NCBI RefSeq assembly: GCF_007954585.1
Contig: NZ_CP042382.1
Location: 1,736,001-1,800,000 of the forward strand
Length of the DNA stretch: 64,000 bases
Reading direction: 5' to 3'
From: Pistricoccus aurantiacus
Lineage (GTDB): Bacteria; Pseudomonadota; Gammaproteobacteria; Pseudomonadales; Halomonadaceae
Position 1 is the stretch's first letter. Each line of letters starts with the position of its first letter. Under the pieces are notes generated by a model. That model had not been told where the DNA came from. It made no database searches and saw only the letters and a list, made by a program, of their open reading frames with translations. Made by a program: the position numbers and the translations under genes. Below are positions 17,272 to 25,956 of the stretch, one piece after another.

Positions 17272-19094
17272 CAAGTGCGAATGCAGTTTCTTTGATTTGC
17301 CTCGAACCACAGCCAGGCCTGAACGGCGGCGATCATCAATCCCCATATGATCGAGGCAATAGGCCGACTGGTGATGACACATGCCGCAAGCACCATTTCC
17401 AAGATGGCGACAACATTCACCACAAAGGTGAACAACGTGATCCATTCTGTCAGCATTCGGCAGGGGGTGGGACGGCAATTCCTTCCCCAGGCAATCGAGG
17501 TGCCGGCACCTGCGATCAGCGGAATTACACCAACCAGCATCCAGGAGCAACCGGGACACAGGCCCGCATAGATCATCACCAGCCCCAGAAGGAACAGTGC
17601 CTGCCACAAGAACGCCAACCAGTCGCAGGCGGACGGCTGACAGATCAGGAACCACAGCAGCAGACCGAGGCCCAGCAGGAGTGCTCCACCTATTGATAAG
17701 CCAATTCCAATCGCCAACGCCACTTCTGGTGGAAAAGGCGCCGCAACCAATGGACAAAGCAGCAGTACCGCACCCAGGAAGACCAACCCCAGCCCCAGCA
17801 AAGCTAACACCTTGAAAAGCAGGCAAGGAATAAATACATCGTCATCCCTGTCATCCGCGGGTCGGCAGGTTCTCAGGACCACGGAGGCAATATCGCGACA
17901 GGCGCCGCGAGCTGCCTCGAGCGTCACGATCCTTTGATCATTGTCTCCTAGAGCGATTGCCAAGGTGGTGTCGGTAGCGGTGTCGTCCACCTCATTATCA
18001 ATCGACCATGTGAAGACGTTGCCAACCCCGGCGGGGGAAGTGGCCTGCACGGTATAGTCGCCCTGCGGGAGACATTCTTCGTCAGTGACATCCCGACGGT
18101 TGCGATCGAGTATGCGCAGCCGGGCGTCAAAGCCATTGCAATCCTCGCAGCCCGCGACTGTAACACCATTGCTGGCGGTACAGCCGCCCTGCGTCACTAC
18201 GGCGGAAACGGTTTTCTCATCTCCAGCGGCGATGGAAACGTTGAAGGCCGCGCCGGTCTGGCTGTTGTCGGCTACGCCATTCACGGACCATGAATAGGTT
18301 GTATTGCTTCCGACAGAACTGACCACCTGAACCATATAGTTATCCGGAGGAAGGCATTCTCCCGCCGGAAATTCCTGGCCTGCTTGATCGGCGACTTGCA
18401 GCACCACATTCAAATCGCAACGGCAGGGGCCAAGCGTAAACTCACTCTCGGCAACGCACGTCGAAGCGGGGCCGCTCGACGTGACAAAGCGTACCCTGAT
18501 GGTTTGCGGCTGATCGCTCGAGGGCTCATAGACATGGTCCGTCGCGACCACGCGGACGCCGTTCGAGTCCGGCGGCGGAAGCCATGGGTTTCCGCTTCCA
18601 TCCCCCGCTTGGCTGTCTTCCCCCGGCTGATTGTCTTCGTCGGTGCCAAAGAACCAGGTGTAGGTCGCATCGCTGGCGGCGACCACATTGGCTTCAAGAC
18701 CCACTGTCCTGCGCCCGTTGACACAGTCGCCCGGGGTAATGGTGATGCCGACGTTCGGGCAGTTCCCACAGTTGATCAATTCACCGCTCAAACTCGCGAA
18801 ACAAGTACTATCGTCGGCGCACTCGGCGTGGATGTCGTATTTATTACCGCTGCCACAGAAAAACGTTCCAGGCTGGAAATCCGCCGCCGCTAGCGTGAAA
18901 TCGACGCTCCACTGGCCGTTCGTGACCGTTGCCGTTCTTTGCGGTGTGGATACATCGACTGGCTGGGTCTGATGGACCCGAACCCGCACCGACGAGCACT
19001 CGGTCGCGGTGCCGGAAACACTCAGCGTGGTGAGCCCCTGACCCGCTGTCGTTTCCTGACCGGCGGGGGGAGAGATGACGATCTGACAGGCCAT
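17271..19094 (-). CDS. Cysteine-rich, PKD/Ig-like repeat protein with C-terminal membrane domain (unknown function)
   Basis: The 607-residue product is not a family I recognise. The N-terminal two thirds hold beta-rich segments that look like repeated Ig/PKD-type modules (TYTWFFGTDEDNQ, TTYSWSVNGVADN, VFTWSIDNEVDD), each near a Cys-Leu-Pro motif (ECLPPDNYMV, ECLPQGDYTV). The C-terminal third has about five hydrophobic spans, several containing Cys. No ordinary signal peptide is seen: the protein starts MACQIVISPPAGQETT. The ATG at 19094 has AAGGGA 8 nt upstream; an in-frame start at 19217 was rejected. The 62-residue membrane protein is coupled at its end. Confidence 0.75.
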   Translation of the reverse strand: MACQIVISPPAGQETTAGQGLTTLSVSGTATECSSVRVRVHQTQPVDVSTPQRTATVTNGQWSVDFTLAAADFQPGTFFCGSGNKYDIHAECADDSTCFASLSGELINCGNCPNVGITITPGDCVNGRRTVGLEANVVAASDATYTWFFGTDEDNQPGEDSQAGDGSGNPWLPPPDSNGVRVVATDHVYEPSSDQPQTIRVRFVTSSGPASTCVAESEFTLGPCRCDLNVVLQVADQAGQEFPAGECLPPDNYMVQVVSSVGSNTTYSWSVNGVADNSQTGAAFNVSIAAGDEKTVSAVVTQGGCTASNGVTVAGCEDCNGFDARLRILDRNRRDVTDEECLPQGDYTVQATSPAGVGNVFTWSIDNEVDDTATDTTLAIALGDNDQRIVTLEAARGACRDIASVVLRTCRPADDRDDDVFIPCLLFKVLALLGLGLVFLGAVLLLCPLVAAPFPPEVALAIGIGLSIGGALLLGLGLLLWFLICQPSACDWLAFLWQALFLLGLVMIYAGLCPGCSWMLVGVIPLIAGAGTSIAWGRNCRPTPCRMLTEWITLFTFVVNVVAILEMVLAACVITSRPIASIIWGLMIAAVQAWLWFEANQRNCIRT

Positions 19095-19249
19095 GGAGGC
19101 TTCCCTTTCTTGGTTATTGTTGGTGGCTGCCTGGCGCCGGAAGTCAGCGGCGTTCGAGGCGATGACTGGTAGTGATTGCTTGTGACGAGCAAGTCTCCGC
19201 TCCGACCTCATGAGCAATGTAGCGTTGCACTTTCTCCTATCAGGAATTT
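19095..19249. other. Intergenic region upstream of the cysteine-rich gene
   Basis: This gap separates a possible 52-residue reading frame from the cysteine-rich gene. It should hold that gene's promoter (minus strand), but no convincing -35/-10 pair was identified. Confidence 0.4.
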
Positions 19250-19408
19250 TCAGAATAGTTCGTACTCGATAGTGTCGGAACGAAAATACTCGCGAGTGTC
19301 ATTGGCGGCACTCTCGGTATCGAACTCCTTCGTCATCTTCTTCCAACGAGACCGACAAACGTCCTTGTTGTCAGCTTCGGTACTTGGACATTTCGATCTT
19401 GACTCCAT
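19250..19408 (-). CDS. Possible 52-residue protein coupled to the TPR gene
   Basis: The ATG at 19408 shares its A with the TGA stop of the upstream TPR gene (TGATG). The frame then runs 52 codons to a TGA at 19250-19252. The product is hydrophilic and charged, with two Cys and no membrane span, and is unlike any family I know. The evidence is the coupling and a plausible composition only, so it may be chance. Confidence 0.35.
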   Translation of the reverse strand: MESRSKCPSTEADNKDVCRSRWKKMTKEFDTESAANDTREYFRSDTIEYELF

Positions 19409-21126
19409 CACAACCGGTCAAGAGACAACAAGGTATTGTCGCCCAGCCATACCCGACGGAACTCGCGCTCGGTCTGCCTGGCGGAGGCGTCGCCGACTTG
19501 TTGCTGCGCCTGCAGCAACCCCCACAGCGCCCAGCCGTTTTTCGGCTGTTTCTTCAGCGCCTGGCGGAAGGTGGCGATCGCTTCCTGGGCGCGGCCGTCC
19601 TGAAGCTGCACCGCGCCGAGGGTCTGGCGGACGGGGTAGTACCAGTAGGGCGGTTCCATATAAGCAATGGTGTCTTCCAGAGCGATCGCTTCCTGCAGAT
19701 GATGCTCGGCGGCCGGATAGTCCTGCCTGGCCTGTTCGACCCGCGCTTCGACGATATGCTTGGCGATCTCGAGCAGGGTGCGCGCGGGCACGTATTGAGC
19801 CTCCAGCCCGTCCAGGTCGGCGTTAGTATAGAGTTCGTCCAAGGCTGCCGCTTCCGCCAGCGCCTCGTCGACCCGGCCCAGCCGGGCGAAGGCCACGCCA
19901 CGGGCATAGTGCCAGTAGCCCTTGACGAAGGGGAACTGGTCGCCGGGGTCGTTCAGGGCCAGGATGGCTTCCGGTTCCGCGAACTGGGCGTGGGCGGAAT
20001 AGGGCGCGGTCTTGATCGCCTGTGCCCAGCCGAGCTCGGCGGAAACCTCATCCGAGGTGATGGCGTCGAGCTTCTCGGCGGATGCCAGCACATCGTCCTT
20101 GGCCCCGGTCATTTGCGCGGCCATCAGCAAGAAGTGCACGTTGTGCGGATAGTAGCCGAAGCGATAGAGCGGGCTGGCGGCATCGCCCATCGCCTCCAGC
20201 ATCCGCTCATCCGCGGCGATGGCGTCCCGGTTGACCGCCAGCGAATCCTGGTAGCGACCGACCCGGCTATAGATATGCGCCGGCATGTGCGTCAGATGAC
20301 CGGCTCCCGGCATCGCGCCGCGCAGGGCATTCGCATGAGGCTCCGCGCGTTCCGGGGTCGCGGAGGCCTCCACGGCGTGGATATAGAGATGCGCCGCCGC
20401 CGGATGGCCCGGCGCGACGGCGAGCGCACGCTCCAGGGTGGCGACGATATCCGCCGCATATCCCTTGGGGGTGGTGCCATCCGCTTCCCAATAATCCCAA
20501 GGCTGCAGGTTCATCAGCGCGTCGGCGTAGAGCACCTGGATATCCGCATCCCGCGGATAGCGCTGGGCGACCGTCCGGATGGCGTCCGCCCAGGCCCGGT
20601 CGAGGGCCGCGCGATCCGCGCTCGAATCCGCGGCGTAGCGCTTGGCCAGCGCCTCGATCAGCGCCTGCTCCTTGGGAGTCGCTTCGTCCTTTAGCGCCAT
20701 CGCTTGGGTGATCGCCTCGAAGGCCGGCGCGATGGCCTCATCGTGCATGGCGTCGTTGATATTGGAGCCGAGCACGAAGGCCTCGCCCCAGAAGCACATG
20801 GCGCAACTCGGATCGAGCCGCTGGGCCTCGCGGAAGGCACGGCGCGCCTCGGCGTGATTGAAGCCCCAGGCGAGCTTCAGGCCCTGATCGAAATACGCCT
20901 GGGCCCGTGGGCTTCGGGTGGTGATCTCGTAGCTGCGGCTGCCGAGCCCTTCGTATAGCGGCACCCGAGCGGCGAGATCCGCCGTCGGCTCGGCCCGCTC
21001 GCCGGCGTAGCCGACCCCGGGCTTGAACAGCTCCGTCTTGCGCGCGTCCTCGTGAGCTAAGGAGGCGCTACCGATCGCGGCGGCGAGCACCGCCGCGGCA
21101 GTCAGGGTGAATGTCTTTATTTTCAT
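19408..21126 (-). CDS. Exported tetratricopeptide-repeat protein
   Basis: The 572-residue product has a signal peptide (about 1-24, ending SLAHE) and helical TPR units throughout: AYFDQGLKLAWGFNHAEARR, AMCFWGEAFVLG, HYARGVAFARLGRVDEALAE and, near the end, AIATFRQALKKQPKNGWALW. It is probably periplasmic and a binding scaffold rather than an enzyme. AGGAG lies 8 nt before the ATG. It starts 56 nt downstream of the homocysteine methyltransferase-like gene on the same strand, so both likely form one operon. Confidence 0.85.
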   Translation of the reverse strand: MKIKTFTLTAAAVLAAAIGSASLAHEDARKTELFKPGVGYAGERAEPTADLAARVPLYEGLGSRSYEITTRSPRAQAYFDQGLKLAWGFNHAEARRAFREAQRLDPSCAMCFWGEAFVLGSNINDAMHDEAIAPAFEAITQAMALKDEATPKEQALIEALAKRYAADSSADRAALDRAWADAIRTVAQRYPRDADIQVLYADALMNLQPWDYWEADGTTPKGYAADIVATLERALAVAPGHPAAAHLYIHAVEASATPERAEPHANALRGAMPGAGHLTHMPAHIYSRVGRYQDSLAVNRDAIAADERMLEAMGDAASPLYRFGYYPHNVHFLLMAAQMTGAKDDVLASAEKLDAITSDEVSAELGWAQAIKTAPYSAHAQFAEPEAILALNDPGDQFPFVKGYWHYARGVAFARLGRVDEALAEAAALDELYTNADLDGLEAQYVPARTLLEIAKHIVEARVEQARQDYPAAEHHLQEAIALEDTIAYMEPPYWYYPVRQTLGAVQLQDGRAQEAIATFRQALKKQPKNGWALWGLLQAQQQVGDASARQTEREFRRVWLGDNTLLSLDRL

Positions 21127-21182
21127 GATAAGTCTCCTGTCGTCGGGTAGTCGTTGTCGGCCAGATCCAGGTTGTTGACTGG

Positions 21183-22139
21183 TTAGCTCGCCATAGCGTC
21201 GTCCGAGGTGAAGGCCTTGGCGATCGCACTGACATGGCGCAGGTCCGTGCCGCAGCAGCCGCCGAGCACGTTGACCCAGGGCATCCTGGCGGCCAGCTCC
21301 CGGTAGAGGGCAGCCAGCTCCCGTGGATTGCCCGCATCGAGCTCTTCCGCGGCGTCCAGTTCCGCGTGGCTGCAGCGCGAGGCGTTGCAGCGCAGCCCCT
21401 TGATCCGCCGCGACCAGCCGGCGTCGGTGATGGCGTCGCGGAAATGCTCCGGATGGGCGCAGTTGACCATGAAGTAGGCCGCCGCCCGGCGAGTCGCCGC
21501 GTCCACCTCACGAATGGCCTCGCCCAGGGGCTGGCCGGTAGGCAGTCGGCCGTCCGTCTCCACGGTGAAGGAGACGACGATGGGCAGATCGGCCTTGTCC
21601 GCCGCCTTGACGATGCCGGTGGCTTCTTCCGCCTGGGTGAAGGTGAGCGCCGAGACCATCTCCACCTCGCTGTCGACCAGCCAGCGGATCTGCTGGGTGT
21701 GATACTCCTCCGCCTCGGCGGCGTTCAAGAGTGATTCCGGCGCGTAGGCGTCCCCCTTGGGGCCGATGACCGCATTGAGCACGATAGGCCCCTGGTTGCC
21801 GGCGAACTCGTCCCGCAACGTGGCGATAAAGTTCACCGCCTCGAGGTTCGCCGCGCGCAGCTCGGCTTCCGTGGCGCCCAGGTCCTTTGCCCAGTGGCTG
21901 TGGGCCTTCCAGGTCGGAGCGTCGAGAATGAAGCCGGTCCCGCATTCCCGGGCGAGGGATAGGAAACCGCGAAAATACTCCGACAGGGCATGGCGGCCTG
22001 CCGCGCTGGGGAGCAGGGTATGGGCGGCGAATTCGCGAATCTCGACGCCGCGGTTGAAGATCAGATCCGTTTCCAGGCCGCCATCGGTCAGGAATAGTTC
22101 GCCGGAGGCTTGGGGTAGCACTTTCATTCGACGATTCAT
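21183..22139 (-). CDS. Homocysteine S-methyltransferase family protein
   Basis: This 318-residue protein is of the Zn-dependent Hcy-binding methyltransferase fold (MmuM/BHMT group), which moves a methyl group to a thiol such as homocysteine. Zn ligands are present: Cys227 in VNCAHP and Cys295-Cys296 in GGCCGTD. The fold start, LTDGGLETDLIF at 18-29, is typical. The methyl donor (S-methylmethionine, betaine or other) cannot be told from sequence alone. The ATG at 22139 has GAGG upstream; ATG 22127 is an alternative. It is divergent from the SARP-hydrolase regulator. Confidence 0.88.
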   Translation of the reverse strand: MNRRMKVLPQASGELFLTDGGLETDLIFNRGVEIREFAAHTLLPSAAGRHALSEYFRGFLSLARECGTGFILDAPTWKAHSHWAKDLGATEAELRAANLEAVNFIATLRDEFAGNQGPIVLNAVIGPKGDAYAPESLLNAAEAEEYHTQQIRWLVDSEVEMVSALTFTQAEEATGIVKAADKADLPIVVSFTVETDGRLPTGQPLGEAIREVDAATRRAAAYFMVNCAHPEHFRDAITDAGWSRRIKGLRCNASRCSHAELDAAEELDAGNPRELAALYRELAARMPWVNVLGGCCGTDLRHVSAIAKAFTSDDAMAS

Positions 22140-22296
22140 GGTGGTGTACCTCGTTCGTTGGGCCCGGCCCCGTGCCGAGCCTTGCAACACGAAAGTTATG
22201 TGGCTGCCGTGGTAGCCAGCGTTGTAACCAGCGTGGAATTTTCGCTAAAAGCCGTCGACACTGTAGGAAACAAGACCAGCCCGTGAGCGCACCGCG

Positions 22297-23874
22297 ATGG
22301 CCAAGCTCGGGATTCAGACCCTGGGTGAACTGGCGATAAGCCGGGATGGCGAGTGCGTGCCCTTGCCGGCGTCGAAGAAGACCCGCGCCTTGCTGGCCTA
22401 TCTCGTCCTGACCGGACGTCCCCAGCGTCGCGACCGGCTATGCGAGATGTTCTGGGAGATACCCGACGACCCGCGGGCCGCTCTGCGCTGGTCCTTGAGC
22501 AAGCTGCGCCCGGTGGTCAACGACGCCGTAACCGAACGGCTGGCGGCGGATCGCGAGCGGGTGACCTTCGTATCACATCAGGTCGAGATCGATATCCGCC
22601 GTCTGGCGGAACGACTCGAACGGGAAGACCTGACGGTGGCGGCGCTGCGCGAGATGGCGGAGCGCTTGAGTGAGCCGCTGCTCGACGGTCTCGACCTGCC
22701 CAATCAGGAGCTCTTTCAGCGCTGGCTGACCGCGGAACGTCAGGAGATGCAGCGTCTTCGGGCGGGCGTGCTGCACCGGTTGGCCACCCACGGCGATATA
22801 ACGCCGGATCAGGCGCTGCCTTGGAGTAGGGCTTGGCTGGAGGCGGACCCATTCAACCGCGAGGCGGCCGCGCGTCTCCTGGTTTGTCTTCGTCAACTGG
22901 ATCGTTTGCGCGAGGTCGAAACCCTGTCCCGAGAGCTGGCACGACGCTTTCACGGTGCCGGGCTCGAATGGCCGCCGAAATCGGCCTCTGAACAAGGCGC
23001 TGCCAGGCCGGATAACGAGTACCCGCGGCAGTGGCTGGCGCGCCAGGAAATCCATTTCTGTACCGCTAAAGATGGGGTGCGCATCGCCTACGCCTGTGTC
23101 GGCGAGGGGCCGCCCTTGGTCAAGGCCGCCAACTGGCTGACCCACCTGGAACTCGACTGGGATGCGCCGATCTGGAGCCCGCTGTTTCGCGAACTCGCCA
23201 GCGAGCATTTGCTGGTGCGCTACGATGAGCGAGGTAACGGGCTTTCGGACTGGGACGTCGGTGAGCTTTCCTTCGATGTCTTCGTTACGGATCTGGAGAC
23301 GGTGATCGATGCACTCGGCCTCGAGCGCTTCGCGCTGCTGGGCATCTCTCAAGGCGCCGCGGTGTCGATCGAGTACGCGGTGCGCCACCCGGAGCGGGTG
23401 TCGCAGCTGATCCTGTTCGGTGCCTACGCCGCCGGCTGGCGCATCGATGCCTCGCCGCAAATGCTCAAGGAGCGCGAGGCCATGCTGACCTTGACGGAAA
23501 CCGGCTGGGGCCAGGATAACCCGGCCTATCGGCAGGTCTTTTCCTCGACCTTTATGCCCAGTGCCACCTTCGACGAGCTCCAGTGGTTCAACGAATTCCA
23601 GCGGCGCACCACCTCGCCGGAGAACGCGGCGCGCTTCCTGTCGGCGTTCGGGGATATCGACGTGCGCCATCGACTCGGCCTGGTATACGTACCCACCCTG
23701 GTCATTCACTCGCAACGAGACGGGCGCATTCCGATCGACTCGGCTCGAAAGATCGCCGCCGCCATTCCCGAGGCGGAGTTCATGAGCCTAGATAGCGATG
23801 GGCACCTGCTGCTGGGCCGTGAGCCCGCGGCTCAGGAATTCGTCGAGGCGGTAAGGCGCTTTATCAGCACCTGA
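22297..23874 (+). CDS. SARP-type transcriptional regulator fused to an alpha/beta hydrolase
   Basis: The 525-residue protein combines an N-terminal OmpR/SARP-like winged helix (about 1-95, with KKTRALLAYLVL), a bacterial transcriptional activation helical domain (about 96-230), and an alpha/beta hydrolase (about 250-525). Hydrolase residues are present: nucleophile Ser351 in GISQGA, an acid near 477 in HSQRDGRIP, and His503 in SDGHLLLG. The hydrolase part may sense a small ligand. It is divergent from the homocysteine methyltransferase/TPR pair with a 157-nt gap and is the likely regulator of them. Two broken copies of its 3' end lie near 30.7 and 31.6 kb. Confidence 0.85.
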   Translation: MAKLGIQTLGELAISRDGECVPLPASKKTRALLAYLVLTGRPQRRDRLCEMFWEIPDDPRAALRWSLSKLRPVVNDAVTERLAADRERVTFVSHQVEIDIRRLAERLEREDLTVAALREMAERLSEPLLDGLDLPNQELFQRWLTAERQEMQRLRAGVLHRLATHGDITPDQALPWSRAWLEADPFNREAAARLLVCLRQLDRLREVETLSRELARRFHGAGLEWPPKSASEQGAARPDNEYPRQWLARQEIHFCTAKDGVRIAYACVGEGPPLVKAANWLTHLELDWDAPIWSPLFRELASEHLLVRYDERGNGLSDWDVGELSFDVFVTDLETVIDALGLERFALLGISQGAAVSIEYAVRHPERVSQLILFGAYAAGWRIDASPQMLKEREAMLTLTETGWGQDNPAYRQVFSSTFMPSATFDELQWFNEFQRRTTSPENAARFLSAFGDIDVRHRLGLVYVPTLVIHSQRDGRIPIDSARKIAAAIPEAEFMSLDSDGHLLLGREPAAQEFVEAVRRFIST

Positions 23875-24100
23875 TCGGTATGGCGGTGGGGCTGTCCGTG
23901 TCCAGAAATTCATGGCGGCCATCATCACGTTGAACGCCGGCTCCCCTGCCAGCGGCTAGTGGTTGGCGCTCTCAAGTGGTATGAACGCCGCGCCGGGTAT
24001 GGATGAGGCCAACAATCTTCGGGGTGGTTGGGATGGGTCCTCAGCGAAAAGGGAGTCTATAATTCCTAATACTCCTTGAGTTCATCTAAAGGAGGTTGCC
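23875..24100. other. Intergenic region with promoter-like TATAAT
   Basis: The gap upstream of the IS-split gene holds a perfect TATAAT at 24058-24063 and the ribosome site AAAGGAGG at 24088-24095, 5 nt before the ATG. A good -35 at the right spacing was not found. The rest shows nothing recognisable. Confidence 0.45.
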
Positions 24101-24615
24101 ATGTTTCGAATCTTCGGCAACATCAGGGTCAAAGAGACAGGGGAAGCCATCCCTGGTCTCGTCGTCGTTGTGTTTGACGTGGATCCGACGCAGTTCGACC
24201 CTAATCACCTAGTAGTGAGAGACCTTCCCGAGGGGGTACGGGCAGACCGGCTCGGATCGGTGCTCACGGACGCCGGTGGTCATTTTGAATTGACTTTCGA
24301 ACAAGCGGATTTCCAACTGAGTGATCAGGAGGAGCGGCCGGATCTTATGCTGGTAGTCTTCGCCCCCGAGGACAGCCGCTCCGCCAATGAGCCTTCACCC
24401 GTGACGCCCCAGGAACGTGTTCTCCACGTCTCACGCGTTCCGCGGCAGGACGCTGGCCGCACGGAGGCTTACGCGATCCGACTGCTCAAGGCTCAGCTCG
24501 ATCGCTTCGAGATCCCGGCCGGGGGCGACCGAGCAACGCTGGATCCCGCGCAATACGTGGCCGCCGTGCAGGGGGCGTGGGACTTTCAAGACGCCGTCAA
24601 GAAGGGGCTTCAGCC
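24101..24615 (+). pseudogene. 5' fragment of a large gene, cut by an IS10-type element
   Basis: The first 171 codons encode a transthyretin/carboxypeptidase-regulatory-like beta domain (GNIRVKETGEAIPGLVVVVF and VLTDAGGHFELTF). Reading then runs into the insertion sequence, whose first bases supply a TGA at 24617-24619. Removing the element and one 9-bp target copy joins this frame exactly to the downstream frame: GLQP continues as RLKQEAEK. The restored protein would be about 1272 residues. As it stands, a 172-residue truncated protein may be made, since the start and ribosome site are intact. Confidence 0.85.
24607..24615. repeat. Left copy of 9-bp target-site duplication
   Basis: GCTTCAGCC precedes the left end of the element and occurs again at 25948-25956 just after the right end. 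Nine bp is the duplication size made by IS10-type elements. Confidence 0.95.
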
Positions 24616-25947
24616 CTGATGGATCCCCAGGAAAGAAGCAGTAAAATCAGAAGGATATAATTGAAAAGGCCTGCATGGATTGGCATGTTGTTAATCGCCA
24701 AACCAACAATATGCCGAAGGAGATCCATGCAGGCCCCTCGATTCTTGCATACTCTGCTGACGTCATCACTCCCCTCGATCCATGCCAAACGCTTGCAGAC
24801 ACTGCTCGACACGGTGGGGGCCCTGTTGAGCGAGCGCCGCCTGGGCTTGACCGCCCTGGGGCGTGCCTTACCGGGACCGGTGGATACCAAGCATACCATC
24901 AAGCGGGTCGATCGGTTGTTGGGCAATCCTTATCTTCACCAAGAGCGGCCGTTATTCTATTGGCTCGTGGCCACCCTGCTGGTCGGCCACACGACACGCC
25001 CGCTGATTCTGGTGGACTGGTCGCCGATCGATGACCGTGGCCAGCGGTTCCTGCTGCGTGCCGCCGTGCCATTTGCCGGGCGCTCCTTGCCGATTTTCGA
25101 AAAAGTCCACCACAAGGATGGCTGCCAACACTGTGAAGCGTACTTGCTCGCGGCCTTGGCCGAGATCCTGCCGGCCAAGGCAACGCCGATCCTGGTCACC
25201 GATGCGGGCTTTCGCAACCCGTGGTTCAAGGCGGTCGAGGCACGTGGTTGGTACTACGTTGGTCGGGTATGCAGCCCCACGCGCTGCCAGGTGTCTGGCG
25301 GCGCGTGGCGACCTGTGACCGCCTTGTTTCAACACGCGAGTTCGGTACCGCAATCGCTGGGGGCTGTCGAAATCGCCGAGAGCAACCCGCTGACCACCCA
25401 CCTGGTGCTCTATCATCGGCCGCCGAAAGGGCGAAAGCATCGCAATAAGCGAGGTCAGATCTCCCACGACGGCCGCAGTCAGGCGATGGCCCAGCGCCAG
25501 AAGGAACCTTGGGTGCTGGTCAGCAACCTGCCGGAGCGCTCCACGCTGGCGGACAAACTGGTCGCTATCTATCGGCAGCGCATGCAGATTGAAGAGGGCT
25601 TCCGTGACATCAAGAGCCCCTTGTTTGGTCTGGGCTTCGGCATGCACCAGTCTCGCCAGAGCAAGCGCATCGAAATCCTGCTGCTGATCGCGATGCTGGC
25701 CAATGTCGTCGTGATGGTGGCCGGCCTGCAGGTCCGTGACAGCGGTCAACAGCAGCGCTTCCAGAGCAACAGTATCCGGCACCGGAACGTGCTCTCCGTA
25801 TGGCGCTTGGGGCTCGAGCGGCTGCGGCGTCGTCGTGTCGATGCTGCCCCTTGGCCTTCTTGGAAAGCGCTTCAAGCAAGCCTTCAGGAGGAGGCCAGGG
25901 GGCAGGCCTTATGCGACGGATAGCCGAAGTTCGTGGGGATCCCTCAG
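24616..25947 (+). mobile_element. IS10-type insertion sequence (IS4 family), 1332 bp, complete
   Basis: The element has matching terminal inverted repeats. The left end is CTGATGGATCCCCAGGAA (24616-24633), and the right end read inward is CTGAGGGATCCCCACGAA (25947-25930), 16 of 18 identical. Nine-bp direct repeats flank it, and it holds one intact transposase gene. The ends resemble those of IS10 in starting CTGA. Intact ends, transposase and duplication point to a recent insertion. Confidence 0.95.
24727..25923 (+). CDS. IS10-like transposase (DDE, IS4 family)
   Basis: The 398-residue product follows the Tn10/IS10 transposase along its length: TKHTIKRVDRLLGNPYLHQE, LVDWSPID, VTDAGFRNPW, KEPWVLVSNLP. 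Predicted catalytic residues are Asp97, Asp159 and Glu289, the last inside the IS4 signature Y-2-R-3-E-6-K (Tyr282, Arg285, Glu289, Lys296). AAGGAG lies 4 nt upstream of the ATG at 24727; an in-frame ATG at 24661 lies closer to the IS end but has no ribosome site. The gene ends 24 nt before the right end of the element. Confidence 0.95.
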   Translation: MQAPRFLHTLLTSSLPSIHAKRLQTLLDTVGALLSERRLGLTALGRALPGPVDTKHTIKRVDRLLGNPYLHQERPLFYWLVATLLVGHTTRPLILVDWSPIDDRGQRFLLRAAVPFAGRSLPIFEKVHHKDGCQHCEAYLLAALAEILPAKATPILVTDAGFRNPWFKAVEARGWYYVGRVCSPTRCQVSGGAWRPVTALFQHASSVPQSLGAVEIAESNPLTTHLVLYHRPPKGRKHRNKRGQISHDGRSQAMAQRQKEPWVLVSNLPERSTLADKLVAIYRQRMQIEEGFRDIKSPLFGLGFGMHQSRQSKRIEILLLIAMLANVVVMVAGLQVRDSGQQQRFQSNSIRHRNVLSVWRLGLERLRRRRVDAAPWPSWKALQASLQEEARGQALCDG

Positions 25948-25956
25948 GCTTCAGCC
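25948..25956. repeat. Right copy of 9-bp target-site duplication
   Basis: GCTTCAGCC directly follows the right inverted repeat and is identical to 24607-24615. Confidence 0.95.

Noticed and set aside
17272-17826. Upstream extension of the 62-residue membrane protein frame
   Set aside because: It is the out-of-frame shadow of the cysteine-rich gene; only the part after the TGATG overlap looks like protein.
19384-20694. A 436-codon plus-strand frame opposite the TPR gene
   Set aside because: The minus-strand product has a signal peptide and TPR pattern; this frame has none.
25736-25956. The GTG at 25736 as a true start of the large coiled-coil protein
   Set aside because: The first ~74 codons are IS sequence read out of frame with the transposase; the natural N terminus lies upstream of the IS at 24101.
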